A stretch of DNA of 64,000 bases from Bathymodiolus brooksi (Eukaryota > Mollusca > Bivalvia > Mytilida > Modiolidae), in contig OY804585.1 in NCBI GenBank assembly GCA_963680875.1, positions 44,871,414 to 44,935,413 of the forward strand. The letters run 5' to 3'. The first letter of the stretch is position 1. Each line of letters begins with the position of its first letter. Position numbers and translations under genes: made by a program. Positions 1 to 13,200 of this stretch are shown here, in pieces. The notes beneath the pieces are model-generated. The model did no database searches. It was given only the letters and a program-made list of their open reading frames with translations, and was not told where the DNA came from.

Positions 1-1483
1 TGAAATGTCATGTATTTGAGTGTTAGGGGTATCAAGTCAGGACAGTGAGATGTCATGTATTTGTGTGTTAGGGGTATCAAGTCAGGACAGTGAGATGTCA
101 TGTATTTGTGTGTTAGGGGTATCTGTACCAAGTCAGGACAGTGAGATGTTATGTATTTGTGTGTTAGAGGTATCAAGTCAGGACAGTGATATGTCATGTA
201 TATGTGTGTTAGGGGTATCAAGTCAGGACAGTGAAATGTCATGTATTTGTGTGTTAGGGGTATCAAGTCAGGACAGTGAGATGTCATGTATTTGTGTGTT
301 AGGGGTATCAAGTCAGGACAGTGAGATGTCATGTATTTGTGTGTTAGGGGTATGAAAAGTCAGGACAGTGAGATGTTATGTATTTGTGTGATAGGGTTAT
401 CAAGTCAGGACAGTGAGATGTCATGTATTTGTGTGTTAGGGGTATCAAGTGAGGACAGTGAGATGTCATGTATTTGTGTTAGGGGTATCAAGTCAGGGCA
501 GTGAGATGTCATGTATTTTGTGTTAGGGGTATCTGTGCCAAGTCAGGACAGTGAGATGTTATGTATTTGTGTGATAGGGGTATCAAGTCAGGACAGTGAG
601 ATGTCATGTATTTGTGTGTTACGGGTATCAAGTCAGGACAGTGAGATGTTATGTATTTGTGTGTTAGGGGTATCAAGTCAGGACAGTGAGATGTCATGTA
701 TTTGTGTGTTAGTGGTATCAAGTCAGGATAGTGAGATGTCATGTATTTGTGTGTTTGGGGTATCAAATCAGGACAGTGAGATGTCATGTAGTTTTGTGTT
801 AGGGGTATCTGTTCCAAGTTAGGAAAGTGAGATGTCATGTATTTGTGTGTTAGGGGTATCTGTACCATGTCAGGACAGTCAGATGTCATGTATTTATGTG
901 TTAGGGGTATCAAGTCAGGACAGTGAGATGTCATGTATTTGTGTGTTAGGGGTATCAAGTCAGGACAGTTAGATGTCATGTATTTGTGTATTAGGGGTAT
1001 CAAGTCAGGACAGTGAGATGTAATGTATTTGTGTTAGGGGTATCTGTACCAAGTCAGGACAGCGAGATGTTATGTATTTGTGTGATAGGGTTATCAAGTC
1101 AGGACATTGAGATGTCATGTGTTTGTGTGTTAGGGGTATCAAGTCAGAACAGTGAGATGTCATGTATTTGTGTTAGCGCTATCATATCAAGGCAGTGAGA
1201 TGTCATGTATTTTTGTGTTAGGGGTATCTGTGCCATGTCAGGACAGTGAGATGTTATGTATTTGTGTGATAGGGGTATCAAGTCAGGACAGTGAGATGTC
1301 ATGTATTTGTGTGTTAGGGGTATCAAGTCAGGACAGTGAGATGTCATGTATTTGTGTGTTATGGGGTATCTGTGCCAAGTCAGGACAGTGAGATGTCATG
1401 TATTTGTGCGCTAGGGGTATCAAGTCAGGACAGTGAGATGTCATGAAGTTGTGTGTTAGCGGTATCTGTACCAAGTCCGGACA

Positions 1484-4400
1484 GTGAGATGTCATGTATT
1501 TGTGATAGGGGTATCTGTACCAAGTCAGGACAGTGAGATGTCATGTATTTGTGTGTTAGGGGTATCAAGTCAGGACAGTGAAATGTCATGTATTTGTGTG
1601 TTAGCGGTATCAGGTCAGGACAGTGAGATGTCATGCATTTGTGTGCTAGGGGTATCCAGTCAGGACAATGAGATGTCATGTCTTTGTGTGTTAGGGGTAT
1701 CTGTACCAAGTCAGGACATTGAGATGTCATGTATTTGTGTGTTAGGGGTATCTGTACCAAGTCAGGACAGTAAGATGTTATTTATTTGTGTGTTAGGGGT
1801 ATCAAGTCAGGACAGTGATATGTCATGTATATGTGTGTTAGGGGTATCAAGTCAGGACAGTGAGATGTCATGTATTTGTGTGTTAGGGGTATCAAGTCAG
1901 GACAGTGAGATGTCATGTATTTGTGTGTTAGGGGTATCAAGTCAGGACAGTGAGATGTCATGTATTTGTGTGTTAGGGGTATGAAAAGTCAGGACAGTGA
2001 GATGTCATGTATTTGGGTGTTAGGGTTATCAAGACAGGACAGTGAGATGTCATGTATTTGAGTGTTAGGGGTATCAAGTCAGGACAGTGAGATGTCATGT
2101 ATTTGTGTGTTAGGGGTATCAAGTCAGGACAGTGAGATATCATGTATTTGTGTGTTAGGGGTATCTGTACCAAGTCAGGACAGTGAGATGTTATGTATTT
2201 GTGTGTTAGAGGTATCAAGTCAGGACAGTGAAATGTCATGTATTTATGTGTTAGGGGTATCAAGTCAGGACAATGAGATGTCATGTATTTGTGTGTTAGG
2301 GGTATCAAGTCAGGACAGTGAGATGTCATGTATATGTGTGTTAGGGGTATGAAAAGTCAGGACAGTGAGATGTCATGTATTTGGGTGTTAGGGTTATCAA
2401 GACAGGACAGTGAGATGTCATGTATTTGTGTGTTAGGGGTATCTGTACCAAGTCAGGACAGTGAGATGTTATGTATTTGTGTGTTAGAGGTATCAAGTCA
2501 GGACAGTGATATGTCATGTATATGTGTGTTAGGGGTATCAAGTCAGGACAGTGAAATGTCATGTATTTATGTGTTAGGGGTATCAAGTCAGGACAGTGAG
2601 ATGTCATGTATTTGTGTGTTAGGGGTATCAAGTCAGGACAGTGAGATGTCATGTATTTGTGTGTTAGGGGTATGAAAAGTCAGGACAGTGAGATGTCATG
2701 TATTTGGGTGTTAGGGTTATCAAGTCAGGACAGTGAGATGTCATGTATTTGTGCGCTAGGGGTATCAAGTCAGGACAGTGAGATGTCATGAAGTTGTGTG
2801 TTAGCGGTATCTGTTCCAAGTCCGGACAGTGAGATGTCATGTATTTTTGATAGGGGTATCTGTACCAAGTCAGGACAGTGAGATGTCATGTATTTGTGTG
2901 TTAGGGGTATCAAGTCAGGACAGTGAAATGTCATGTATTTGTGTGTTAGCGGTATCAGGTCAGGACAGTGAGATGTCATGCATTTGTGTGCTAGGGGTAT
3001 CCAGTCAGGACAATGAGATGTCATGTATTTGTGTGTTAGGGGTATCTGTACCAAGTCAGGACATTGAGATGTCATGTATTTGTGTGTTAGGGGTATCTGT
3101 ACCAAGTCAGGACAGTAAGATGTTATTTATTTGTGTGTTAGGGTTATCAAGTCAGGACAGTGATATGTCATGTATATGTGTGTTAGGGGTATCAAGTCAG
3201 GACAGTGAGATGTCATGTATTTGTGTGTTAGGGGTATCAAGTCAGGACAGTGAGATGTCATGTATTTGTGTGTTAGGGGTATCAAGTCAGGACAGTGAGA
3301 TGTCATGTATTTGTGTGTTAGGGGTATGAAAAGTCAGGACAGTGAGATGTCATGTATTTGGGTGTTAGGGTTATCAAGACAGGACAGTGAGATGTCATGT
3401 ATTTGAGTGTTAGGGGTATCAAGTCAGGACAGTGAGATGTCATGTATTTGTGTGTTAGGGGTATCAAGTCAGGACAGTGAGATGTCATGTATATGTGTGT
3501 TAGGGGTATGAAAAGTCAGGACAGTGAGATGTCATGTATTTGGGTGTTAGGGTTATCAAGACAGGACAGTGAGATGTCATGTATTTGTGTGTTAGGGGTA
3601 TCTGTACCAAGTCAGGACAGTGAGATGTTATGTATTTGTGTGTTAGAGGTATCAAGTCAGGACAGTGATATGTCATGTATATGTGTGTTAGGGGTATCAA
3701 GTCAGGACAGTGAAATGTCATGTATTTATGTGTTAGGGGTATCAAGTCAGGACAGTGAGATGTCATGTATTTGTGTGTTAGGGGTATCAAGTCAGGACAG
3801 TGAGATGTCATGTATTTGTGTGTTAGGGGTATGAAAAGTCAGGACAGTGAGATGTCATGTATTTGGGTGTTAGGGTTATCAAGTCAGGACAGTGAGATGT
3901 CATGTATTTGTGCGCTAGGGGTATCAAGTCAGGACAGTGAGATGTCATGAAGTTGTGTGTTAGCGGTATCTGTACCAAGTCCGGACAGTGAGATGTCATG
4001 TATTTTTGATAGGGGTATCTGTACCAAGTCAGGACAGTGAGATGTCATGTATTTGTGTGTTAGGGGTATCAAGTCAGGACAGTGAAATGTCATGTATTTG
4101 TGTGTTAGCGGTATCAGGTCAGGACAGTGAGATGTCATGCATTTGTGTGCTAGGGGTATCCAGTCAGGACAATGAGATGTCATGTATTTGTGTGTTAGGG
4201 GTATCTGTACCAAGTCAGGACATTGAGATGTCATGTATTTGTGTGTTAGGGGTATCTGTACCAAGTCAGGACAGTAAGATGTTATTTATTTGTGTGTTAG
4301 GGGTATCAAGTCAGGACAGTGATATGTCATGTATATGTGTGTTAGGGGTATCAAGTCAGGACAGTGAGATGTCATGTATTTGTGTGTTAGGGGTATCAAG

Positions 4401-4645
4401 TCAGGACAGTGAGATGTCATGTATTTGTGTGTTAGGGGTATCAAGTCAGGACAGTGAAATGTCATGTATTTGTGTGTTAGGGGTATGAAAAGTCAGGACA
4501 GTGAGATGTCATGTATTTGGGTGTTAGGGTTATCAAGACAGGACAGTGAGATGTCATGTATTTGTGTGTTAGGGGTATCTCTACCAAGTCAGGACATTGA
4601 GATGTCATGTATTTGTGTGTTAGGGGTATCTGTACCAAGTCAGGA
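1484..4645. repeat. Higher-order repeat block, 1,159- and 1,345-bp periods
   Basis: The variant pattern of 2,328-3,486 recurs from 3,487 (offset 1,159). Translations of 2,328-2,675 and 3,487-3,834 are identical, as are the minus-strand frames of 2,770-3,105 and 3,929-4,264. The block 1,484-1,984 recurs almost unchanged at 2,829-3,329 (offset 1,345). Block-sized duplications thus sit on top of the 45-bp periodicity. Confidence 0.85.
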
Positions 4646-7600
4646 CAGTAAGATGTTATTTATTTGTGTGTTAGGGGTATCAAGTCAGGACAGTGATATG
4701 TCATGTATATGTGTGTTAGGGGTATCAAGTCAGGACAGTGAGATGTTATGTATTTGTGTGATAGGGTTATCAAGTCAGGACAGTGAGATGTCATGTATTT
4801 GTGTGTTAGGGGTATCAAGTCAGGACAGTGAGATGTCATGTATTTGAGTGTTAGGGGTATCAAGTCAGGACAGTGAGATGTCATGTATTTGTGTGTTAGC
4901 GGTATCAAGTCAGGACAGTGAGATGTCATGCATTTGTGTGCTAGGGGTATCAAGTCAGGACAATGATATGTCATGTATTTGTGTGTTAGGGGTATCTCTA
5001 CCAGGTCAGGACAGTGAGATGTCATGTATTTGTGTGTTAGGGGTATCTGTACCAAGTCAGGAGAGTGAGATGTTATGTATTTGTGTGTTAGGGGTATCAA
5101 GTCAGGACAGTGATATGTCATGTATATGTGTGTTAGGGGTATCAAGTCAGGACAGTGAGATGTCATGTATTTGTGTGTTAGGGGTATCAAGTCAGGACAG
5201 TGAGATGTCATGTATTTGTGTGTTAGGGGTATCAAGTCAGGACAGTGAGATGTCATGTATTTGTGTGTTAGGGGTATGAAAAGTCAGGACAGTGAGATGT
5301 CATGTATTTGGGTGTTAGGGTTATCAAGACAGGACAGTGAGATGTCATGTATTTGTGTGTTAGGGGTATCAAGTCAGGACAGTGAGATGTCATGTATTTG
5401 TGTGTTAGGGGTATCAAGTCAGGACAGTGAGATGTCATGTATTTGTGTGTTAGGGGTATCTCTACCAAGTCATGACAGTGAGATGTCATGTATTTTTGTG
5501 TTAGTGTTTTCAAGTCAGGACAGTGAGATGTCATGTATTTGTGTGTTAGGGGTATCAAGTCAGGACAGTGAGATGTCATGTATTTGTGTGTTAGGGGTAT
5601 CAAATCAGGACAGTGAGATGTCATGCATTTGTGTGTTAGGGGTATCAAGTCAGAACAGTGAGATGTCATGTATTTTTGTGTTAGGGGTATCTGTTCCAAG
5701 TCAGGACAGTGAGATGTCATTTATTTATGTGTTAGGGGTATCAAGTCAGGACAGTGAGATGTCATGTACTTGTGTGTTAGGGGTATCAAGTCAGGACAGT
5801 TAGATGTCATGTATTTGTGTGTTAGGGGTATCTGTACCAAGTCAGGACAGTGAGATGTTATGTATTTGTGTGATAGGGTTATCAAGTCAGGACAGTGAGA
5901 TGTCATGTATTTGTGTGTTAGGGGTATCAAGTCAGGACAGTGAGATGTCATGTATTTGTGTTAGGGGTATCAAGTCAGGGCAGGGAGATGTCATGTATTT
6001 TTGTGTTAAGGGTATCTGTGCCAAGTCAGGACAGTGAGATGTTATGTATTTGTGTGATAGGGGTAACAAGTCAGGACAGTGAGATGTCATGTATTTGTGT
6101 GTTATGGGGTATCTGTACCAAGTCAGGACAGTGAGATATGATGTATTTGTGTTAGGGGTATCAAGTCAGGGCAGTGAGATGTCATGTATTGTTTTGTTAG
6201 GGGTATCTGTACCATGTCAGGACAGTGAGATGTTTTGTATTTGTGTGATAGGGTTATCAAGTCAGGACAGTGAGATGTCATGTATTTGTGTGTTAGGGGT
6301 ATCAAGTCAGAACAGTGAGATGTCATGTATTTATATGTTAGGGGTATCAAGTCAGGACAGTGAGATGTCATGTATTTGTGTGCTAGGGGTATCAAGTCAG
6401 GACAGTGAGATGTGATGTATTTGTGTTAGGGGTATCAAGTCAGGGCAGTGAGATGTCATGTATTTTTTTGTTAGGGGTATCTGTACCAAGTCAGGACATT
6501 GAGATGTTATTTATTTGTGTGATAGGGGTATCAAGTCAGGACAGTGAGATGTCATGTATTTGTGTGTTAGGAGTATCAAGTCAGGACATTGAGATGTCAT
6601 GCATTTGTGTGTTATTGGGTATCTGTACCAAGTCAGGACAGTAAGATGTCATGTATTTGTGCGTAAGGGGTATCTGTGCCAAGTCAGGACAGTGAGATGT
6701 CATGTATTTGTGCGTTAGGGGTATCAGTCAGGAGAGTGAGATGTCATGAAGTTGTGTGTTAGCGGTATCTGTACCAAGTCCGGACAGTTAGAAGTCATGT
6801 ATTTGTGTGTTAGGGGTATCTGTACCAAGTCAGGACAGTGAGATGTCATGTATTTGTGTGTTATGGGTATCAAGTCAGGACAGTGAAATGTCATGTATTT
6901 GTGTGTTAGCGGTATCAAGTCAGGACAGTGAGATGTCATGCATTTGTGTGCTAGGGGTATCAAGTCAGGACAATGAGATGTCATGTATTTGTGTGTTAGG
7001 GGTATCTCTACCAAGTCAGGACAGTGAGATGTCATGTATTTGTGTGTTAGGGGTATCTGTGCCAAGTCAGGACAGTGATATGTTATGTATTTGTGTGTTA
7101 GGGGTATCAAGTCAGGACAGTGATATGTCATGTATATGTGTGTTAGGGGTATCAAGTAAGGACAGTGAGATGTCATGTATTTGTGTGTTAGGGGTATCAA
7201 GTCAGGACAGTGAGATGTCATGTATTTGTGTGTTAGGGGTATCAAGTCAGGACAGTGAGATGTCATGTATTTGTGTGTTAGGGGTATGAAAAGTCAGGAC
7301 AGTGAGATGTCATGTATTTGGGTGTTAGGGTTATCAAGAGAGGACAGTGAGATGTCATGTATTTGTGTGTTAGAGGTATCAAGTGAGGACAGTGAGATGT
7401 CATGTATTTGTGTGTTAGGGGTATCAAGTCAGGACAGTGAGATGTCATGTATTTGTGTGTTAGGGGTATCTGTACCAAGTCAGGACAGTGAGATGTTATG
7501 TATTTGTGTGTTAGGGGTATCAAGTCAGGACAGTGATATGTCATGTATATGTGTGTTAGGGGTATCAAGTCAGGACAGTGAGATGTCATGTATTTGTATG

Positions 7601-10204
7601 TTAGGGGTATCAAGTCAGGACAGTGCGATGTCATGTATTTGTGTGTTAGGGGTATCAAGTCAGGACAGTGAGATGTCATGTATTTTTTTGTTAGGGGTAT
7701 CTGTACCAAGTCAGGACATTGAGATGTTATTTATTTGTGTGATAGGGTTATCAAGTCAGAACAGTGAGATGTCATGTATTTGTGTTAGGGGTATCAAGTC
7801 AGGGCAGTGAGATGTCATGTATTTTTGTGTTAGGGGTATCTGTGCCAAGTCAGGACAGTGAGATGTCATGCATTTGTGCGTAAGGGGTATCTGTGCCAAG
7901 TCAGGACAGTGAGATGTCATGTATTTGTGCGTTAGGGGTATCAAGTCAGGACAGTGAGATGTCATGAAGTTGTGTGTTAGCGGTATCTGTACCAAGTCCG
8001 GACAGTGAGATGTCATGTATTTGTGTGTTATGGGTATCAAGTCAGGACAGTGAAATGTCATGTATTTGTGTGTTAGCGGTATCAAGTCAGGACAGTGAGA
8101 TGTCATGCATTTGTGTGCTAGGGGTATCAAGTCAGGACAATGAGATGTCATGTATTTGTGTGTTAGGGGTATCTCTACCAAGTCAGGACAGTGAGATGTC
8201 ATGTATTTGTGTGTTAGGGGTATCTGTACCTAGTCAGGACAGTGAGATGTCATGTATTTGTGCGTTAGGGGTATCAAGTCAGGACAGTGAGATGTCATGA
8301 AGTTGTGTGTTAGCGGTATCTGTACCAAGTCAGGACAGTGAGATGTCATGTATTTGTGTGTTATGGGTATCAAGTCAGGACAGTGAAATGTCATGTATTT
8401 GTGTGTTAGCGGTATCAAGTCAGGACAGTGAGATGTCATGCATTTGTGTGCTAGGGGTATCAAGTCAGGACAATGAGATGTCATGTATTTGTGTGTTAGG
8501 GGTATCTCTACCAAGTCAGGACAGTGAGATGTCATGTATTTGTGTGTTAGGGGTATCTGTACCTAGTCAGGACAGTGAGATGTTATGTATTTGTGTGTTA
8601 GGGGTATCAAGTCAGGACAGTGATGTCATGTATATGTGTGTTAGGGGTATCAAGTCAGGACAGTGAGATGTCATGTATTTGTGTGTTAGGGGTATCAAGT
8701 CAGGACATTGAGATGTCATGTATTTGTGTGTTAGGGGTATCAAGTCAGGACAGTGAGATGTCATGTATTTGGGTGTTAGGGGTATCAAGACTGGACAGTG
8801 AGATGTCATGTATTTGTGTGTTAGGGGTATCCAGTCAGGACAGTGAGATGTCATGTATTTGTGTGTTAGGGGTATCAAGTCAGGACAGTGAGATGTCATG
8901 TATTTTTTTGTTAGGGATATCTGTACCAAGTCAGGACATTGAGATGTTATTTATTTGTGTGATAGGGTTATCAAGTCAGAACAGTGAGATGTCATGTATT
9001 TGTGTTAGGGGTATCAAGTCAGGGCAGTGAGATGTCATGTATTTTTGTGTTAGGGGTATCTGTGCCAAGTCAGGACAGTGAGATGTTATGTATTTGTGTG
9101 ATAGGGGTATCAAGTCAGGTCAGTGAGATGTCATGTATTTGTGTGTTAGGGGTATCAAGTCAGGACAGTGAGATGTCATGTATTTGTGTGTTATGGGGTA
9201 TCTGTACCAAGTCAGGACAGTGAGATGTCATGTATTTGTGCGTAAGGGGTATCTGTGCCAAGTCAGGACAGTGAGATGTCATGTATTTGTGCGTTAGGGG
9301 TATCAAGTCAGGACAGTGAGATGTCATGAAGTTGTGTGTTAACGGTATCTGTACCAAGTCCGGACAGTGAGATGTCATGTATTTGTGTGTTAGGGGTATC
9401 TGGACCAAGTCAGGACAGTGAGATGTCATGCATTTGTGTGCTAGGGGTATCAAGTCAGGACAATGAGATGTCATGTATTTGTGTGTTAGGGGTATCTCTA
9501 CCAAGTCAGGACAGTGAGATGTCATGTATTTGTGTGTTAGGGGTATCAAGTTAGGACAGTGATGTCATGTATATGTGTGTTAGGGGTATCAAGTCAGGAC
9601 AGTGAGATGTCATGTATTTGGGTGTTAGGGGTATCAAGACTGTACAGTGAGATGTCATGTATTTGTGTGTTAGGGGTATCCAGTCAGGACAGTGAGATGT
9701 CATGTATTTGTGTGTTAGGGGTATCAAGTCAGAACAGTGAGATGTCATGTATTTGTGTGTTAGGGGTATCTCTACCAAGTCATGACAGTGAGATGTTATG
9801 TATTTGTGTGTTAGGGGTATCAAGTCAGGACAGTGATATGTCATGTATATGTGTGTTAGGGGTATCAAGTCAGGACAGTGAGATGTCATGTATTTGTGTG
9901 TTAGGGGTATCAAGTCAGGAGAGTGCGATGTCATGTATTTGTGTGTTAGGGGTATCAAGTCAGGACAGTGAGATGTCATGTATTTGTGTGTTAGGGGTAT
10001 CTGTACAAGTCAGGACAGTGAGATGTCATGTATTTGTGTGTTAGTGGTATCAAGTCAGGACAGTGAAATGTCATGTATTTGTGTGTTAGCGGTATCAAGT
10101 CAGGACAGTGAGATGTCATGTATTTGTGTGTTAGTGGTATCAAGTCAGGACAGTGAAATGTCATGTATTTGTGTGTTAGCGGTATCAAGTCAGGACAATG
10201 AGAT

Positions 10205-13200
10205 GTCATGTATTTGTGTGTTAGGGGTATCAAGTCAGGACAGTGAGATGTCATGTATTTGTGTGTTATGGGGTATCTGTACCAAGTCAGGACAGTGAGA
10301 TGTCATGTATTTGTGCGTAAGGGGTATCTGTGCCAAGTCAGGACAGTGAGATGTTATGTATTTGTGTGTTAGGGGTATCAAGTCAGGACAGTGATATGTC
10401 ATGTATATGTGTGTTAGGGGTATCAAGTCAGGACAGTGAGATGTCATGTATTTGTGTGTTAGGGGTATCAAGTCAGGACAGTGAGATGTCATGTTTTTGT
10501 GTGTTAGGGGTATCAAGTCAGGACAGTGAGATGTCATGTATTTGTGTGTTAGGGGTATAAAAAGTCAGGACAGTGAGATGTCATATATGTGGATGTTAGG
10601 GCTATCAAGTCAGGACAGTGAGATGTCATGTATTTGTGTGTTAGGGGTATCAAGTCAGGACAGTGAGATGTCATGTATTTGTGTGTTAGGGGTATCAAGT
10701 CAGGACAGTGATATGTCATGTATATGTGTGTTAGGGGTATCAAGTCAGGACAGTGAGATGTCATGTATTTGTGTGTTAGGGGTATCAAGTCAGGACAGTG
10801 CGATGTCATGTATTTTTGTGTTAGGGGTATCAAGTCAGGACAGTGAGATGTCATGTATTTGTGTGTTAGGGGTATGAAAAGTCAGGACAGTGAGATGTCA
10901 TGTATTTGTTTGTTAGTGTTTTCAAGTCAGGACAGTGAGATGTCATGTATTTGTGTGTTAGGGGTATCAAGTCAGAACAGTGAGATGTCATGTATTTGTG
11001 TGTTAGGGGTATCAAGTCAGGACAGTGATATGTCATGTATTTGTGTGTTAGGGGTATCAAGTCAGGACAGTGAGATGTCATGTATTTTTGTGTTAGGGGT
11101 ATCTGTTCCAAGTCAGGACAGTGAGATGTCATGTATTTGTGTTTTAGGGGTATCTGTACCAAGTCAGGACAGTGAGATGTCATGTATTTATGTGTTAGGG
11201 GTATCAAGTCAGGACAGTGAGATGTCATGTATTTGTGTGTTAGGGGTATCAAATCAGGACAGTGAGATGTCATGTATTTGTGTGTTAGGGGTATCAAGTC
11301 AGGACAGTGAGATGTCATGTATTTGTGTTAGGGGTATCAAGTCAGGGCAGTGAGATGTCATATATTTTTTTGTTAGGGGTATCTGTACCAAGTCAGGACA
11401 GTGAGATGTTATGTATTTGTGTGATAGGGTTATCAAGTCAGGACAGTGAGATGTCATGTATTTGTGTGTTAGGGGTATCAAGTCAGGACAGTGAGATGTC
11501 ATGTATTTGTGTTAGGGGTATCAAGTCAGGGCAGTGAGATGTCATGTATTTTTGTGTTAGGGGTATCTGTGCCAAGTCAGGACAGTGAGATGTTATGTAT
11601 TTTTGTGATAGGGGTATCAAGTCAGGACAGTGAGATGTCATGTATTTGTGTGTTACGGGTATCAAGTCAGGACAGTGAGATGTTATGTATTTGTGTATTA
11701 GGGGTATCAAGTCAGGACAGTGAGATGTCATGTATTTGTGTGTTAGTGGTATCAAGTCAGGATAGTGAGATGTCATGTATTTGTGTGTTTGGGGTATCAA
11801 GTCAGGACAGTGAGATGTCATGTATTTGTGTGTTAGGGGTATCTCTACCAAGTCATGACAGTGAGATGTTATGTATTTGTGTGTTAGGGGTATCAAGTCA
11901 GGACAGTGATATGTCATGTATATGTGTGTTAGGGGTATCAAGTCAGGACAGTGAGATGTCATGTATTTGTGTGTTAGGGGTATCAAGTCAGGAGAGTGCG
12001 ATGTCATGTATTTGTGTGTTAGGGGTATCAAGTCAGGACAGTGAGATGTCATGTATTTGTGTGTTAGGGGTATCTGTACCAAGTCAGGACAGTGAGATGT
12101 CATGTATTTGTGTGTTAGTGGTATCAAGTCAGGACAGTGAAATGTCATGTATTTGTGTGTTAGCGGTATCAAGTCAGGACAGTGAGATGTCATGTATTTG
12201 TGTGTTAGTGGTATCAAGTCAGGACAGTGAAATGTCATGTATTTGTGTGTTAGCGGTATCAAGTCAGGACAATGAGATGTCATGTATTTGTGTGTTAGGG
12301 GTATCTCTACCAAGTCAGGACAGTGAGATGTCATGTATTTGTGTGATTGGGGTATCTGTACCAAGTCAGGACAGTGAGATGTTATGTATTTGTGTGTTAG
12401 GGGTATCAAGTCAGGACAGTGATATGTCATGTATATGTGTGTTAGGGGTATCAAGTCAGGACAGTGAGATGTCATGTATTTGTGTGTTAGGGGTATCAAG
12501 TCAGGACAGTGAGATGTCATGTATTTGTGTGTTAGGGGTATCAAGTCAGGACAGTGAGATGTCATGTATTTGTGTGTTAGGGGTATGAAAAGTCAGGACA
12601 GTGAGATGTCATGTATTTGGGTGTTAGGGTTATCAAGACAGGACAGTGAGATGTCATGTATTTTTGTGTTAGGGGTATCAAGTCAGGACAGTGAGATGTC
12701 ATGTATTTGTGTGTTAGGGGTATCAAGTCAGGACAGTGAGATGTCATGTATTTGTGTGTTAGGGGTATCTGTACCAAGTCAGGACAGTGAGATGTTATGT
12801 ATTTGTGTGTTAGGGGTATCAAGTCAGGACAGTGATATGTCATGTATATGTGTGTTAGGGGTATCAAGTCAGGACAGTGAGATGTCATGTATTTGTGTGT
12901 TAGGGGTATCAAGTCAGGACAGTACGATGTCATGTATTTGTGTGTTAGGGGTATCAAGTCAGGACAGTGAGATGTCATGTATTTTTTTGTTAGGGGTATC
13001 TGTACCAAGTCAGGACATTGAGATGTTATTTATTTGTGTGATAGGGTTATCAAGTCAGGACAGTGAGATGTCATGTATTTGTGTGTTAGGGGTATCAAGT
13101 CAGAACAGTGAGATGTCATGTATTTGTGTTAGGGGTATCAAGTCAGGGCAGTGAGATGTCATGTATTTTTGTGTTAGGGGTATCTGTGCCAAGTCAGGAC